A stretch of 64,000 bases of DNA from Candidatus Dadabacteria bacterium (GCA_009840385.1 VXNX01000001.1:1-64000); one strand, 5' to 3'. Counted from the stretch's first letter, positions 46,457 to 55,751 are shown. The notes: generated by a model from the sequence alone, not told the origin. Translations and numbers: made by a program.

Positions 46457-47767
46457 ATGAGCGAATACCCAGAAGGTCTTGATCACGCCATAGATCACGG
46501 TTTTTACGACGCCGTTTTCCAGAGAAGATCTAGGCGCTTCGGTCTTGGAATGGAGATCGAAAAAGGACCCCTGCAATACAAGTCCAAGCACGACCCCGTA
46601 CCGCTGTCTGAACTTGAGGAAGCCATACTGGTGTGGACGGGCCTCGGCATAAAGAACATAAACCTCTCCGATTTCCCCCCGCACGTGGGTCTTGACCTCG
46701 AGATGCAGTTCACAAGCAAGACGATTCCGGCCCTCGGGGACGTGCACAGAACCGAGCTTTTCTACACGAACGACGAGGGGCTCTATATGATAAAGATGCA
46801 CGACCGACGCGCCGAGGATTTCGAAGGTCTTGAAAAAATGACCCGCCACCAGAGAGTGGACCGGATACTTGAGCTGTTCCGCGAATCCAAGATCAAGCTT
46901 TCAGACGGAAGGGCGGACCTGCCGTCAAAACCTCCGGGAATCGCCGCCCATAATCTTTGGAACGTGAACAAGCCCGGAACTACGGTATTCATGCCTGTAA
47001 CCGATCTTTCGGCGTGCATAATCAATCTCTACTTTTTCTACATGAGACCAGATCACAGGTTCAATTTCGTCGACGAGCTTCACAGGCTGAGACCACCCGG
47101 AACCGCGCACTGGCTTGAGCAAGGGTTTCTGGACAAGTCCAAAAGGATGCCGCTTGTCGAGGCAGAGCTTCGCTTCGCAAACGGTTACATCGCGGAGCAG
47201 GCATTCATGGGACAGAACATGGTCCTGACGCTTCAGACCCTAGGTCTTGGAGGGTGGCTTTTCAGCGGATTCGCCAGCATGTTCATGCTCGGCGGAACCC
47301 CTTTCAACAGGGGACTGGGCTTTCGGTTCGCCACTCCGAAAATACAGGGCGACACGGGAAATCCCAACCCGGTGGCAGTAGGTCGTGACGACCTGTTCCA
47401 AGCGTTCTGCCCGCCGTACTACAAGGACATGGGGGAAGCCGTGGAGGCGTTTAACGACATGAAGTGGACGAACTGGGAATCTCACAAGCTTCCCTACAAG
47501 GATCCGACGGGAGTGCTCGCAGAGGTTGAAAGGCCCAGCAAGGACGAAATTCAGGTCGTAAAGGACATCTGCAACTACGTTTACGACACGTACGGGAGGT
47601 TCCCGGCTTTCTCAGACCCAATGTTCCTTCGGTTCATGGTGCAGGCCCATCATCTGGATCTGGATTTCTACGACAAGTACTACCCGCCCGGAGCCTATAC
47701 GGAGGCACACAAAAACCATTTCGCGCGCTGGCATCCTGATATTCCTGACCCGTTTTCGGGCAGTTAG
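46457..47767 (+). CDS. Uncharacterised protein, possibly nitroreductase-like
   Basis: A 436-residue soluble protein that I do not recognise with certainty. It has features recalling the FMN nitroreductase fold: an N-terminal helix with paired arginines (YDAVFQRRSRRFG), LSELEEAILVWTGLG, and a later long helix then Gly-rich segment (NMVLTLQTLGLGGWLFSG). It is much longer than typical nitroreductases (about 200 residues), with many conserved-looking aromatic, Pro and His residues (AHHLDLDFYDKYYPPG). There is no signal peptide or membrane helix. The start has a textbook AAGGAGAAATTC site, so expression is likely. It lies 42 bases after def and 61 before a LivJ-like lipoprotein gene. Confidence 0.8.
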   Translation: MSEYPEGLDHAIDHGFYDAVFQRRSRRFGLGMEIEKGPLQYKSKHDPVPLSELEEAILVWTGLGIKNINLSDFPPHVGLDLEMQFTSKTIPALGDVHRTELFYTNDEGLYMIKMHDRRAEDFEGLEKMTRHQRVDRILELFRESKIKLSDGRADLPSKPPGIAAHNLWNVNKPGTTVFMPVTDLSACIINLYFFYMRPDHRFNFVDELHRLRPPGTAHWLEQGFLDKSKRMPLVEAELRFANGYIAEQAFMGQNMVLTLQTLGLGGWLFSGFASMFMLGGTPFNRGLGFRFATPKIQGDTGNPNPVAVGRDDLFQAFCPPYYKDMGEAVEAFNDMKWTNWESHKLPYKDPTGVLAEVERPSKDEIQVVKDICNYVYDTYGRFPAFSDPMFLRFMVQAHHLDLDFYDKYYPPGAYTEAHKNHFARWHPDIPDPFSGS

Positions 47768-47828
47768 GCAGCCCCGCGCGTTCCCTCTCATAACGCTTCA
47801 AACGATATAATTCTGGAGACCTTCTAAG

Positions 47829-49094
47829 ATGGAAAAAAACAAGCTACAAAGAACTTTCGGGTTGCTCATGACATTGGTTGTCGTAAGCATGGTCGCCACT
47901 GCTTTGACAAGTTGCGACACGAATGACGAAGACTTCAACCTCAACACCTTCCCTGTTTTTAAAATGGGAATGCTGCTTTCTAAAACAGGAGAGCCTGAGA
48001 TAGGACACAACTACGAACCGGGGGTCAGGCTGGCGGTTAAGGAGATACAGGAAGCGGGAGTGAACGTAATTCTTGCGGAGAGAGACAGCGCATGCAGTCT
48101 GGACACTGCGGAAAAATCCTTCAGTCAGCTTATGGATGAAGGCGTACATGGCATTATCGGAGCCGGGTGTTCGGCCGTTTCCTTCGGACTCCTTGACGAG
48201 ATAAACAAATATGAAATGGTAATGATCTCTCCGGTGAGCTCTTCTCCCGTTCTGACTACAGAACCGACCTCAGGTAACGGGTTTTTCTTCAGATCAAAGC
48301 CCTCCGATGCGTTTAGGGCCGTAGTTATCGCCAAAGTTATAGACGAAGACGGAGGGGGCGATAACATCGCCGTAATCCATATAGACGATGCCTACGGCAA
48401 CGCTCTTAAAGATGCTTTAATAGAAACGGTAGGAGACAGTTCCAAGATCACGCAGATTTCCTATTCCCCGGAGGCTACCGCTTCTGAGTACGCAGAAGTT
48501 GCCCGGCAAGCCAGTTCCTCAAACCCCGACGCCATAGTAATTGTTCCCTTAGGAGCGGAGCGCACGGACGTTATAGCGGCGTTGATTTCCGCAGACACGG
48601 AACCATCTCAGACAAGAATATATCTTGCCGGTGCCGCGCCGGCTAACCTTGATACAAACGTAAGAAATCTTCTGGGAATACCCGGCGATGAAGTTCAGGT
48701 GGAGGGAGTAAAAGGTATTACTACTTTTTTTCCGGAAAATGCGGATTTTGCCCGCCGTATAATGGAATTTGCCCCGGAGATAGGATGTCCTTCCTGCCCG
48801 CGACATGCTTATGATGCCACCGTTATCATGGTTCTTGCCGCTTTGAGTACACGGACTGTGGAGCCATCAGAATACGTAAATGAGACAAGCGATGTGACGA
48901 GGGGCGGTGAGAAGTGCCAGAGCTTCTCAGAGTGTCTCGACCTGGTTGTTGAAGGTAAGGATATAGACTATGACGGAGTATCCGGCACCATCGAACTTGA
49001 TGATGCTGGCGATCCTACGGAAGGAATTTACGAGATCAGCAGGTACGATGCAGAGGGCATCCCGGTAAAAGTGGGAAGCATCTCTGTTCCTTAA
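47829..49094 (+). CDS. LivJ-like periplasmic-binding lipoprotein
   Basis: A 421-residue type I periplasmic-binding protein with a lipoprotein leader (VATALTSC lipobox at about residues 22-29). The body resembles branched-chain amino-acid receptors: KMGMLLSKTGEPEIGHNYEP, AVKEIQEAGVNVILAERDSA, HGIIGAGCSAVSFGLLDEIN, NIAVIHIDDAYGNALKDAL and DAIVIVPLGAERTDVIAAL. Several Cys pairs occur (CPSCP and two late Cys), possibly disulfides. No ABC permease genes are next to it, so the partner is elsewhere, or it serves as a sensor or receptor. Confidence 0.88.
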   Translation: MEKNKLQRTFGLLMTLVVVSMVATALTSCDTNDEDFNLNTFPVFKMGMLLSKTGEPEIGHNYEPGVRLAVKEIQEAGVNVILAERDSACSLDTAEKSFSQLMDEGVHGIIGAGCSAVSFGLLDEINKYEMVMISPVSSSPVLTTEPTSGNGFFFRSKPSDAFRAVVIAKVIDEDGGGDNIAVIHIDDAYGNALKDALIETVGDSSKITQISYSPEATASEYAEVARQASSSNPDAIVIVPLGAERTDVIAALISADTEPSQTRIYLAGAAPANLDTNVRNLLGIPGDEVQVEGVKGITTFFPENADFARRIMEFAPEIGCPSCPRHAYDATVIMVLAALSTRTVEPSEYVNETSDVTRGGEKCQSFSECLDLVVEGKDIDYDGVSGTIELDDAGDPTEGIYEISRYDAEGIPVKVGSISVP

Positions 49095-49211
49095 TTACGA
49101 GTAAAGAAAACAAGAGGAAGAAGAGTTCAATCAGCAATGCACCTGAAGAATCCACGGGTTTCCTTGTAAGCACTATCGCCAGGAAACTTCTTCTCCTAAA
49201 GAAACCTTATG

Positions 49212-49436
49212 CTAATCTCGCTTTCCGCCGAAAATCCATCTGAACGGTTGTTTCGCAAGCAATAAAACAACCTGAAGGTTAAGCAGCACCCCCGCAAAAC
49301 TCAGAAGATCGGAGGGCTTCATGTAGATTTGCGAATCCCACACCCCCATCTGCCCGCTTATGACTATGAAGTCACCCTCAACGGACGATTCCTTCACCGT
49401 TATCTCAAAATCCCCGGCTGGGCTGGTTACTTTCAT
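49212..49436 (-). CDS. Small hypothetical protein with one membrane helix
   Basis: A 74-residue protein. The first half is soluble-looking (SPAGDFEITVKESSVEGDF, VISGQMGVWDSQIYMKP); the second half has a hydrophobic helix (LLSFAGVLLNLQVVLLLA) and a basic end (FGGKRD). GGGAGA six bases before the ATG supports translation. No family is recognised. It lies upstream of nothing on its strand, about 220 bases from the LivJ-like gene stop, which is convergent. Confidence 0.65.
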   Translation of the reverse strand: MKVTSPAGDFEITVKESSVEGDFIVISGQMGVWDSQIYMKPSDLLSFAGVLLNLQVVLLLAKQPFRWIFGGKRD

Positions 49437-49497
49437 TAAAATTCTCCCGTGACCGATTAAAAAGCTCTGGATTCATTATACCAAAAAACCGGAACCG

Positions 49498-50355
49498 TCA
49501 CCCGGAAACTGAAAGGGCATCTCTCATCACTTCCACCGGGGCGTCTTCGCCAGTCCAGATCTCAAAAGCGTCAACCCCCTGGTAAAGTAGCATGCCGAGT
49601 CCGGATTCCGCCCTTAACCCGAGGGCTCTTGAGTCCCTTACAAGCCCAGTAACGGGAGGCTTATAGACAAGGTCGTAGACCACGCAGTTTTGGCTAAGCA
49701 GATCAAGCGGAAGGGAAAGCGGTTCGATATCGCCCATTCCGGCAGACGAGCAGTTAATCACTATATCCGCCTGCTCCATCAGTTCCGAAACCCGACCCGA
49801 GTCGTCAAGCGGTGCTGCGGAGAATCCGATGTCGCTAAAGTGGGGAGAAAATTCCTCCAAGAGTTCCTGAGCTTTCAAATAGGTTCTGTTCACAACCACG
49901 ACGCCTCGGGCGCGGCCTGTACACATCGCCACTATGACGGCCCTTGAAGCTCCGCCCGCTCCCACGATAAAAACATTCTTGCCCCTCGGGGAGAATTCAA
50001 GCTCGGATTCAAGCGCCCTCAACACCCCGGAGATGTCCGTATTATAGCCCTTGAGCCTTCCGTTTTCGTTAACTATGGTGTTTACAGCTCCGACCATGGA
50101 TGCTTCGGGAGCGATCTCATCCAGGCCCTCCATGACGGACTGCTTGTGCGGGATAGTGACGTTAATTCCGCAAAGACCAAGGGCTCTTATTGATTTTACG
50201 GCCTGAGCTACGTTTCGGGGATCCACATCGAAGGCCAGATAGACGCAGTCAAGTCCCAGATGCCTGAACGCCGCGTTATGCATGGCGGGAGACAGGCTCT
50301 GGGATACCGGATGGCCGAAAATGCCGTATATCCGTGTCGTGGCTCTTATTTCCAA
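49498..50355 (-). CDS. aroE: Shikimate dehydrogenase
   Basis: AroE reduces 3-dehydroshikimate with NADPH in aromatic amino-acid synthesis. The 285-residue protein has the substrate-site start IYGIFGHPVSQSLSPAMHN, the catalytic Lys in GINVTIPHKQSVMEGLDEI, KGYNTDISGVLRAL, the cofactor loop VGAGGASRAV and the C-terminal GMLLYQGVDAFEIWTG. Its ATG overlaps the end of ribF by ten bases. AroQ of the same pathway is at 60600-61055. Confidence 0.95.
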   Translation of the reverse strand: MEIRATTRIYGIFGHPVSQSLSPAMHNAAFRHLGLDCVYLAFDVDPRNVAQAVKSIRALGLCGINVTIPHKQSVMEGLDEIAPEASMVGAVNTIVNENGRLKGYNTDISGVLRALESELEFSPRGKNVFIVGAGGASRAVIVAMCTGRARGVVVVNRTYLKAQELLEEFSPHFSDIGFSAAPLDDSGRVSELMEQADIVINCSSAGMGDIEPLSLPLDLLSQNCVVYDLVYKPPVTGLVRDSRALGLRAESGLGMLLYQGVDAFEIWTGEDAPVEVMRDALSVSG

Positions 50356-51287
50356 ATCCGCTCGTCCTTTGGGTGGCCGCGGAGAATTCGGTGAACCGCC
50401 GCGATATCGTGATTTATCTGCTCTACAAGCTTATCCACATTTTCAAAACGCTTCTCGTCTCTTAGCCTCTCGACAAAATTAACTCTGAATTTCTTTCCGT
50501 AAAGATCCTCATTGAAATCAAAGATATGGGTCTCAACCGTAAGCTTGCTCTCTTCGAATGTCGGGCGGACCCCTATATTGGTAATACTTTCGTGGGAGCC
50601 GTCGGAAAGTTTGACGTAGGTAGCGTAGACTCCCGGTTTGGGAAGAATCTCCCATTCGGTATCAAGGTTAACTGTGGGAAAACCCAGTTTCCTGCCTCTT
50701 CTTTCTCCTTCCACAACGACACCCTCTATGTAGTAATCGTAACCGAAAAACCGGTTTGCCTCGCTGATTTCCCCGTCTCTTACAAGGCTTCTTATAGCGC
50801 TACTACTCACCACCCAATCATTTACCCGCGCCGCTTCGGCAACCACAGTGTTGAATCCATGCGTTTCTCCCATTGACCGCAGAAGATCGACGTTTCCTTG
50901 TCTTTTGTGTCCGAAAGAGAATCCGGGACCCACAACTATGTTCTTTATCCTCAGGCGGTCAAGAAGAATGTCTTTTACGAAATTCTCCGCGCTTACCTCT
51001 GAAAGTTCATGGGTGAAGTTAAGACAGACAACCGCATCAATTCCCGTGGACTCAAGCATCTCGAATCTCCGGCTTAAAGGGAAGATAAGGGAAACCTCCT
51101 TTCTGCCGAGAACTTTCTGCGGATGGGGATCGAAGGTGATTACGCAGGAACGCATGGAATTTTCCCGCGAGCGCTGTTTCACGGCGTCTATTATTTTTTT
51201 GTGTCCGAGATGAATCCCGTCAAAATTTCCAATGCCCGCTGAGGTCTGGAAATCCAGAGGCTGTTTGGGATCAATGATAATTTCCAT
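50346..51287 (-). CDS. ribF: Bifunctional riboflavin kinase/FAD synthetase
   Basis: RibF converts riboflavin to FMN and FAD. The 313-residue chain has an N-terminal FAD synthetase domain with GNFDGIHLGHKKIIDAVK, FDPHPQKVLG, NIVVGPGFSFGHKRQGN and VVSSSAIRSLVRDGEI. The C-terminal riboflavin kinase domain has GRKLGFPTVNLD, GVYATYVKL, NIGVRPTF and VETHIFDFNEDLYG. It overlaps aroE by ten bases. It supplies flavin for the many FAD/FMN enzymes of the window. Confidence 0.96.
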   Translation of the reverse strand: MEIIIDPKQPLDFQTSAGIGNFDGIHLGHKKIIDAVKQRSRENSMRSCVITFDPHPQKVLGRKEVSLIFPLSRRFEMLESTGIDAVVCLNFTHELSEVSAENFVKDILLDRLRIKNIVVGPGFSFGHKRQGNVDLLRSMGETHGFNTVVAEAARVNDWVVSSSAIRSLVRDGEISEANRFFGYDYYIEGVVVEGERRGRKLGFPTVNLDTEWEILPKPGVYATYVKLSDGSHESITNIGVRPTFEESKLTVETHIFDFNEDLYGKKFRVNFVERLRDEKRFENVDKLVEQINHDIAAVHRILRGHPKDERIWK

Positions 51288-51308
51288 GTTTTCCGAAAAC
51301 CAAAATCG

Positions 51309-51338
51309 TAAAAAAAATAAACACCCGCTGGAAGCGGG
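51309..51338 (-). terminator. Minus-strand terminator upstream of ribF
   Basis: On the minus strand CCCGC, TTCCA, GCGGG forms a five-pair stem (51324-51338), followed by TGTTTATTTTTTTT. It would stop transcription arriving from the transposase relic before ribF. Confidence 0.55.
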
Positions 51339-51378
51339 GAAGGAAAGAATGAAATACTACCATATAATTCCCCCCTTT

Positions 51379-51552
51379 TTATCCAAAAACCTCGCGCACA
51401 CCCCGAAAACCGCTCCAAGCACCCTCCTGACACACGAAAAAGGCCCTGTATATCTCGCTGGTCGCATCGTCCATGGTGACCACCAGATCCCACTTCTCCT
51501 CTTCAGCCCACCCGTGCGTGCTGGCGTCCTGATGTATCATCATCCCCACCTG
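51379..51552 (-). pseudogene. Transposase relic (ISNCY/IS1202-like)
   Basis: A minus-strand frame of about 57 codons, bounded by TAG (51553-51555) and TAA (51379-51381), reads MMIHQDASTHGWAEEEKWD followed by LVVTMDDATSEIYRAFFV and EGAWSGFRGVREVFG. This matches the catalytic-core region of ISNCY-type transposases (IHQD-S-H-W ... TMDDATSEIY-AFFV). Only this internal piece remains and no full-length transposase or terminal repeats were seen, so it is a decayed insertion-sequence remnant. Confidence 0.75.
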
Positions 51553-52185
51553 CTACAGAGGAAATAAATCTAGACAGCTTCCCCGCCGCAAAAGCGGACA
51601 ACTGATTTGCTACAAATCCGGACATATGACTTATTATTAACACATCTACTTGAAAACAGTTAACCAAGAAGTTAGATTTACCGTTAGGTCCTAAGACTTT
51701 CACAGCCTGCGATGTTCAGTTGACATCGGCAATCCGTCAACTTAAAAGAATAATTTCTTAATAATACGATGGAGCAAGCGGCTGGTTATAGGGGTAATTA
51801 CCTAAAAAAGGGGGCGCTGAGGCAATAGAAAAAGAGGAAACAGAAAAAGCCGGTTAAGAGGGGCGGTTTCATCTTCCGTTCCTCCCGTAAGGGGGGTCGG
51901 GTTACCGGTCTAGCTATTAAGATGCCCTTCTTTCTTTATAGATGACTGTTCCGCCAGCCCGACCTCCTGTTTTCTAGGTTTGTCAAGTTTAATACATAAT
52001 TCCCTTTTTAAGAATTGTGACCTTTAGATATAACTCCCATACTTTTGCTACGTTACATTCAGTTTTGCCAATTTTCAAAAGGAACTTATGTGCGTTTAAA
52101 TACACTAAGAGTTGAACAAGAAAGAAAATTTTTCCTAGTTAGCAAAGACATTATCCTCAATTGCCAAGCCAGCCAGAAATCTCTC
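51553..52185. other. Gene-poor stretch downstream of trkH
   Basis: About 630 bases with no convincing gene. It is AT-rich except for a GC-rich block at about 51848-51912, containing CCGGT and ACCGG that could pair over about 60 bases, with CTCCCGTAAGGGGGG inside. On the minus strand the block is followed by CTTTTTCTGTTT, resembling a structured transcript end for the trkA-trkH operon. I could not match it to any riboswitch or known RNA. Confidence 0.4.
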
Positions 52186-53643
52186 CTATCTCTTCCAGAA
52201 AGACGGCATGAAAAGCACCAGAACCGTGTAGAGTTCAAGCCTCCCTATGATCATGGCCAATGAAAGCATGATTTTCGTTGGCGAACTCAGATGGGAATAG
52301 TGGCTTGTCGGACCGACCTCGTCGAAAGCAGGTCCGACGTTGGTTATGGAAGCAGCCGCGGCCGAGACGGCGGATTCCAGAGATATATCCTCAAGCATGA
52401 GAACCACAAGAGCAATGAAGCCGAAAAGGAAAATGTAAAGGATGAAAAAGCTCGTTATGCTCGAGACAGCTTTCTCGTTTATTGTCTTTCCCTCTATGGT
52501 TATGGGAGAAACCACGTTCGGATAAACGAGTCTTCGTATCTCTCTGTGAGCTTTTTTGAAAAGCACCATGATCCTCAGCCCCTTTACCGACCCGGAAGTC
52601 GATCCCGCGCACGCGCCGAAAAACATCAGCATGAAAATCACCCATTTCACGAAAGCCGGCCACGCGTCAAAATCCGTGGTGGTAAATCCGGTCGTGGTGA
52701 TAATCGAAACCACCTGAAAAGAAGCGTAACGCAGGGACTCGGAGAAGGTTCCGTAAACACCGGTCTGGATGAGCTCTAAAGCAATGAACATCGTCGCAGC
52801 AATGACGAAAAAGAGATAGAACCGAAACTCAGAGTTTCTTAAAAGCCTCCCGGGCTTCCCGGTAAAAAAGTAGAAATGAAGCACAAAGCTAGTTCCCCCG
52901 AGGAACATGAAAAATGTAATCAGCCCCTGTATGTAGACGCTGTCATAAGCCCCTATGCTTGCATCCCTGCAGGAGAAACCCCCTGTCGAGAGGGTGCTGA
53001 AAGAATGTGTCAGGGCGTCAAAAAAGCTCATTCCACCGAAAATGAGAAGTACCGTCAACACGGCAGTAAGGGCAATATATACAATCCAGAGCTTCTTGGC
53101 CGTCTCGGCTATTTTAGGAGCGAACTTCTCCGCCGTCGGTCCAGTGGTCTCAAGCCCCATTAGCTGCGCCCCGCCGACAAAAAGCTTGGGGAAAATCGCA
53201 ATTCCCAGAACTATTATTCCCATGCCGCCGAGCCACTGAGTAAAGTTCCTCCAGAAAAGAATTCCCTTGGGAAGCCACTCAATGGACGCAAGCGCGGTGG
53301 CTCCGGTGGTGGTAAAACCCGCGGTCGATTCGAAAAGCGCATCGACCGGGCTGGCGAACACCCCGTAAACATAATAAGGGATGGCGCCGAAAACGCTTGC
53401 AAGCACCCAGCAAAGCACCGCAACCAGAAAACCTTCTCTTCTTCGTATCTCGGTCGGAGTTTCGGGAATGCGGCAAATGACCATAAGAGAAAGACCCGCA
53501 ATTGATGTTATGAGCGCTGAGATCAGGAAGGCAAAGAGATCGTCCTCCGGGTAAAACAGCGTGCAGACAGCCGGCACGAGCATCAGCAGCCCGAGATACA
53601 TCACGAACTTTCCCGTGATCTGAAAACAGAATCTAACGTTCAC
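52186..53643 (-). CDS. trkH: Trk potassium uptake channel subunit TrkH
   Basis: A 485-residue membrane protein with four M1-P-M2 repeats of the Trk/Ktr/HKT type. Selectivity-filter segments are visible as FTTTGATAL, STLSTGGFSCRDAS, IITTTGFTTTDFDAWP and SITNVGPAFDEVGP. It forms the potassium-conducting unit. Its start overlaps the trkA stop by four bases, so the TrkA regulator is produced with it. The end is near a gene-poor stretch, where the transcript probably stops. Confidence 0.94.
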   Translation of the reverse strand: MNVRFCFQITGKFVMYLGLLMLVPAVCTLFYPEDDLFAFLISALITSIAGLSLMVICRIPETPTEIRRREGFLVAVLCWVLASVFGAIPYYVYGVFASPVDALFESTAGFTTTGATALASIEWLPKGILFWRNFTQWLGGMGIIVLGIAIFPKLFVGGAQLMGLETTGPTAEKFAPKIAETAKKLWIVYIALTAVLTVLLIFGGMSFFDALTHSFSTLSTGGFSCRDASIGAYDSVYIQGLITFFMFLGGTSFVLHFYFFTGKPGRLLRNSEFRFYLFFVIAATMFIALELIQTGVYGTFSESLRYASFQVVSIITTTGFTTTDFDAWPAFVKWVIFMLMFFGACAGSTSGSVKGLRIMVLFKKAHREIRRLVYPNVVSPITIEGKTINEKAVSSITSFFILYIFLFGFIALVVLMLEDISLESAVSAAAASITNVGPAFDEVGPTSHYSHLSSPTKIMLSLAMIIGRLELYTVLVLFMPSFWKR

Positions 53644-54971
53644 GAAACTAGTATTTCTTCAACCTTTTGCACGGCAGTCGGCAGGGAGAACACCACTAGA
53701 CGGTCCCCGACCTGCGCAACGAAATCCCCGCCGGGGAATATCGGCTTCCCGTCTCTTATGCAGACGCCTATAACGGAATCGTGGGGCATTTTGCACTCAG
53801 AAAGTGGTATCCCGAGGATCTTAGTATGTTCGGTTACGTCAAACTCGAGAATTTCTCCCGCTCCCTCGTAAAGAAGCGATACGTTAGCCTCTCCGCCGAG
53901 ATGAAGAGAGTTCAGAATGCCGTTTGCCACGGCCATGTTTACGCTTATTGCCCTGTCGATACCTATAGCTTCGAGCACTTCCACGTAATCGGGATTAGAG
54001 TAAAGCACCGTGCAGCGGTCAATGCCGAGATTTTTCGCGAGAAGGGCGCTTAGCACATTGTTTTCATCGTCGCCGGTAAGTGCAAGCAGGTAATCGCTCT
54101 TTTCAACCCCGGCTTCCTTCAGTATCTCGAGGTTGGTTCCGTCACCTTCAAACACCATTGCCCCGACAAGTTCCTCGGCTGCTGCCCTAGCCTTTTCACT
54201 ATCGTTTTCAATGAGTCTTACGGAAAGCCCATTAGCGTGGAGCGTGGAAGCGACTTTGCACCCCACCCTGCCCCCGCCGACTATGATAACGGAATGGACC
54301 TTCTGGATTTTGAGGTTAAACAGCTTTTTAAGCTTCTCAAGAGCAGAAGGGACTCCGAGAGCGAATACGAAGTCGCCCGGGCGAAGCTCCGTATCTCCCC
54401 GCGGAATAGTTATCCTGTGCTCCCTTTGCAGTCCGACGAATGTCCAGTTCCTGGGACTGCTGACGAAATTTCTCAGCTTCTCGTTTATTATGGGCACCCC
54501 TTCATCCACCCGAAGTTTGAGAAGCTCTATCTGTCCGCTTGCAAAAAACTCCACCCTCCCCGCAAAAGGAGCACTTATGAGCGCACTTATCTTTTCCGAG
54601 ATTATGCTGCTTGAGCTTATTACCGAGATGTTCGAGTTTTGTATGACTCCCTCGTATTCTGCATACTTCGCATTTTTTACCGCGGCAACGATTTTTTTGA
54701 CTCCCGAGGCATGGGCGATAAACGAGGCGAGTATATTCGTTCTGTCATCTCCGGTAACCGCAAGAACTATGTCGGCCTTTTCTATCTCCGCTTGTCTCAG
54801 GACGGCGGGATCGTCCCCGCTTCCCTCAATTGCCAAGACATCCTGGGTTTCCTTGGCCTTGGCTATGAGCTCGGCGTCATTTTCAATAACCACAACTTCC
54901 TGACTCTTGGAGAGTTCCTTTGAGAGGAAATTTCCAACCTGCCCCAGACCTATTATCAGAATTCTCCGCAT
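53640..54971 (-). CDS. trkA: Trk potassium transporter regulator TrkA
   Basis: A 443-residue cytosolic NAD(H)-binding regulator with two RCK modules. Each begins with a Rossmann glycine motif: RRILIIGLGQVGNFLSKEL at residue 2 and SVIIVGGGRVGCKVASTLH near 225. Each ends in a TrkA-C domain (for example FVGLQREHRITIPRGDTELR). It gates TrkH, encoded immediately downstream with a four-base overlap. Length is normal for the duplicated type. Confidence 0.95.
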   Translation of the reverse strand: MRRILIIGLGQVGNFLSKELSKSQEVVVIENDAELIAKAKETQDVLAIEGSGDDPAVLRQAEIEKADIVLAVTGDDRTNILASFIAHASGVKKIVAAVKNAKYAEYEGVIQNSNISVISSSSIISEKISALISAPFAGRVEFFASGQIELLKLRVDEGVPIINEKLRNFVSSPRNWTFVGLQREHRITIPRGDTELRPGDFVFALGVPSALEKLKKLFNLKIQKVHSVIIVGGGRVGCKVASTLHANGLSVRLIENDSEKARAAAEELVGAMVFEGDGTNLEILKEAGVEKSDYLLALTGDDENNVLSALLAKNLGIDRCTVLYSNPDYVEVLEAIGIDRAISVNMAVANGILNSLHLGGEANVSLLYEGAGEILEFDVTEHTKILGIPLSECKMPHDSVIGVCIRDGKPIFPGGDFVAQVGDRLVVFSLPTAVQKVEEILVS

Positions 54972-54980
54972 AGCAGCAAA

Positions 54981-55736
54981 CTATACCTGCGCTTGCTTTC
55001 CGAGGACACCGCCGGAAAGCTGAAAAAGCCTTATCCCGAAGACAACCACGAGCAGCAGAGCCGCTAGCTGGGCTTGGGAAAGACCTTCTATGAAGCTAGG
55101 GGTAGTCTCCCTTATAAATTCAATAAAAAATCTCTGAGTACCGAGAATCACGAATCCTACCGCCGAGACAAAGCCCGTGGGACGATTCTCGGTTCTGATT
55201 TTCCAGAGAAAAACGAAAAGCAGCGCCATAAACAGCGTGTCGTAAAGCTGCGTGGGGTGAACGTCAACTACTCTTGCGGAAAAAGAAACCGCCCAAGGCA
55301 GGGAACACACGGTTCCGTAATCGCAGCCGTTAAGAAAGCAGCCTATCCTTCCTACCCCGTAACCAAGAATCAGGGCCGGACACACGACATCGAGAAGAAC
55401 CTGAAAATGCGTTTTTCTTAGCCTGGATACGATCCACAGGGCCAAGAAAATTCCCACAAGCCCGCCCACCGATGAAAATCCCGATATGAAGTAACGCACG
55501 GGGTTGGCGAGAAACTCGGCTAAAGTGGCGTTCTGATACAGAAAAAGTATCTTGGCTCCCACGAGTCCGGCTATAAAGCACGCAAGCAGGAGGGTTGCGG
55601 GAAGGGACGGATCCATTTTCCTGCGGCTCACATCCGCGGACACCACCCAGTAAGCGACCAGATATCCCAGTGCGAGGAATACCGAATAGGAATATATAAC
55701 CAGACCTCCGCCTAGATCGAAAAGTACCGGGTACAT
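54981..55736 (-). CDS. lgt: Prolipoprotein diacylglyceryl transferase family protein
   Basis: A 251-residue, multi-helix inner-membrane protein. It has the family blocks VGRIGCFLNGCDYG, VDVHPTQLYDTLFM and TGFVSAVGFVILGTQRFFIEF. Lgt attaches the diacylglyceryl group to lipoprotein precursors, several of which are encoded here. Two canonical E. coli features differ: the SFHGGL segment is replaced by SSVGGL, and NxxNGE is replaced by CFLNGCDYG. Such variants are common in other phyla and still called Lgt, so activity is probable but not certain. trkA is next to it on the same strand. Confidence 0.82.
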   Translation of the reverse strand: MYPVLFDLGGGLVIYSYSVFLALGYLVAYWVVSADVSRRKMDPSLPATLLLACFIAGLVGAKILFLYQNATLAEFLANPVRYFISGFSSVGGLVGIFLALWIVSRLRKTHFQVLLDVVCPALILGYGVGRIGCFLNGCDYGTVCSLPWAVSFSARVVDVHPTQLYDTLFMALLFVFLWKIRTENRPTGFVSAVGFVILGTQRFFIEFIRETTPSFIEGLSQAQLAALLLVVVFGIRLFQLSGGVLGKQAQV

Positions 55737-55751
55737 ATGCGTCTCCCTGGG

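Noticed and set aside
45854-46849. 331-codon minus-strand frame opposite def and the following gene
   Set aside because: def motifs on the plus strand are unmistakable and the minus frame shows no domain.
51191-51703. Minus-strand frames of 66 and 100 codons near the transposase relic
   Set aside because: They are in different frames from the recognisable transposase fragment and have no homology or ribosome-binding sites.
51288-52185. FMN, TPP or c-di-GMP riboswitch upstream of ribF
   Set aside because: I looked for the conserved cores of these classes in the gene-poor stretch on both strands; only short chance resemblances such as GGGTTACCGG were present.
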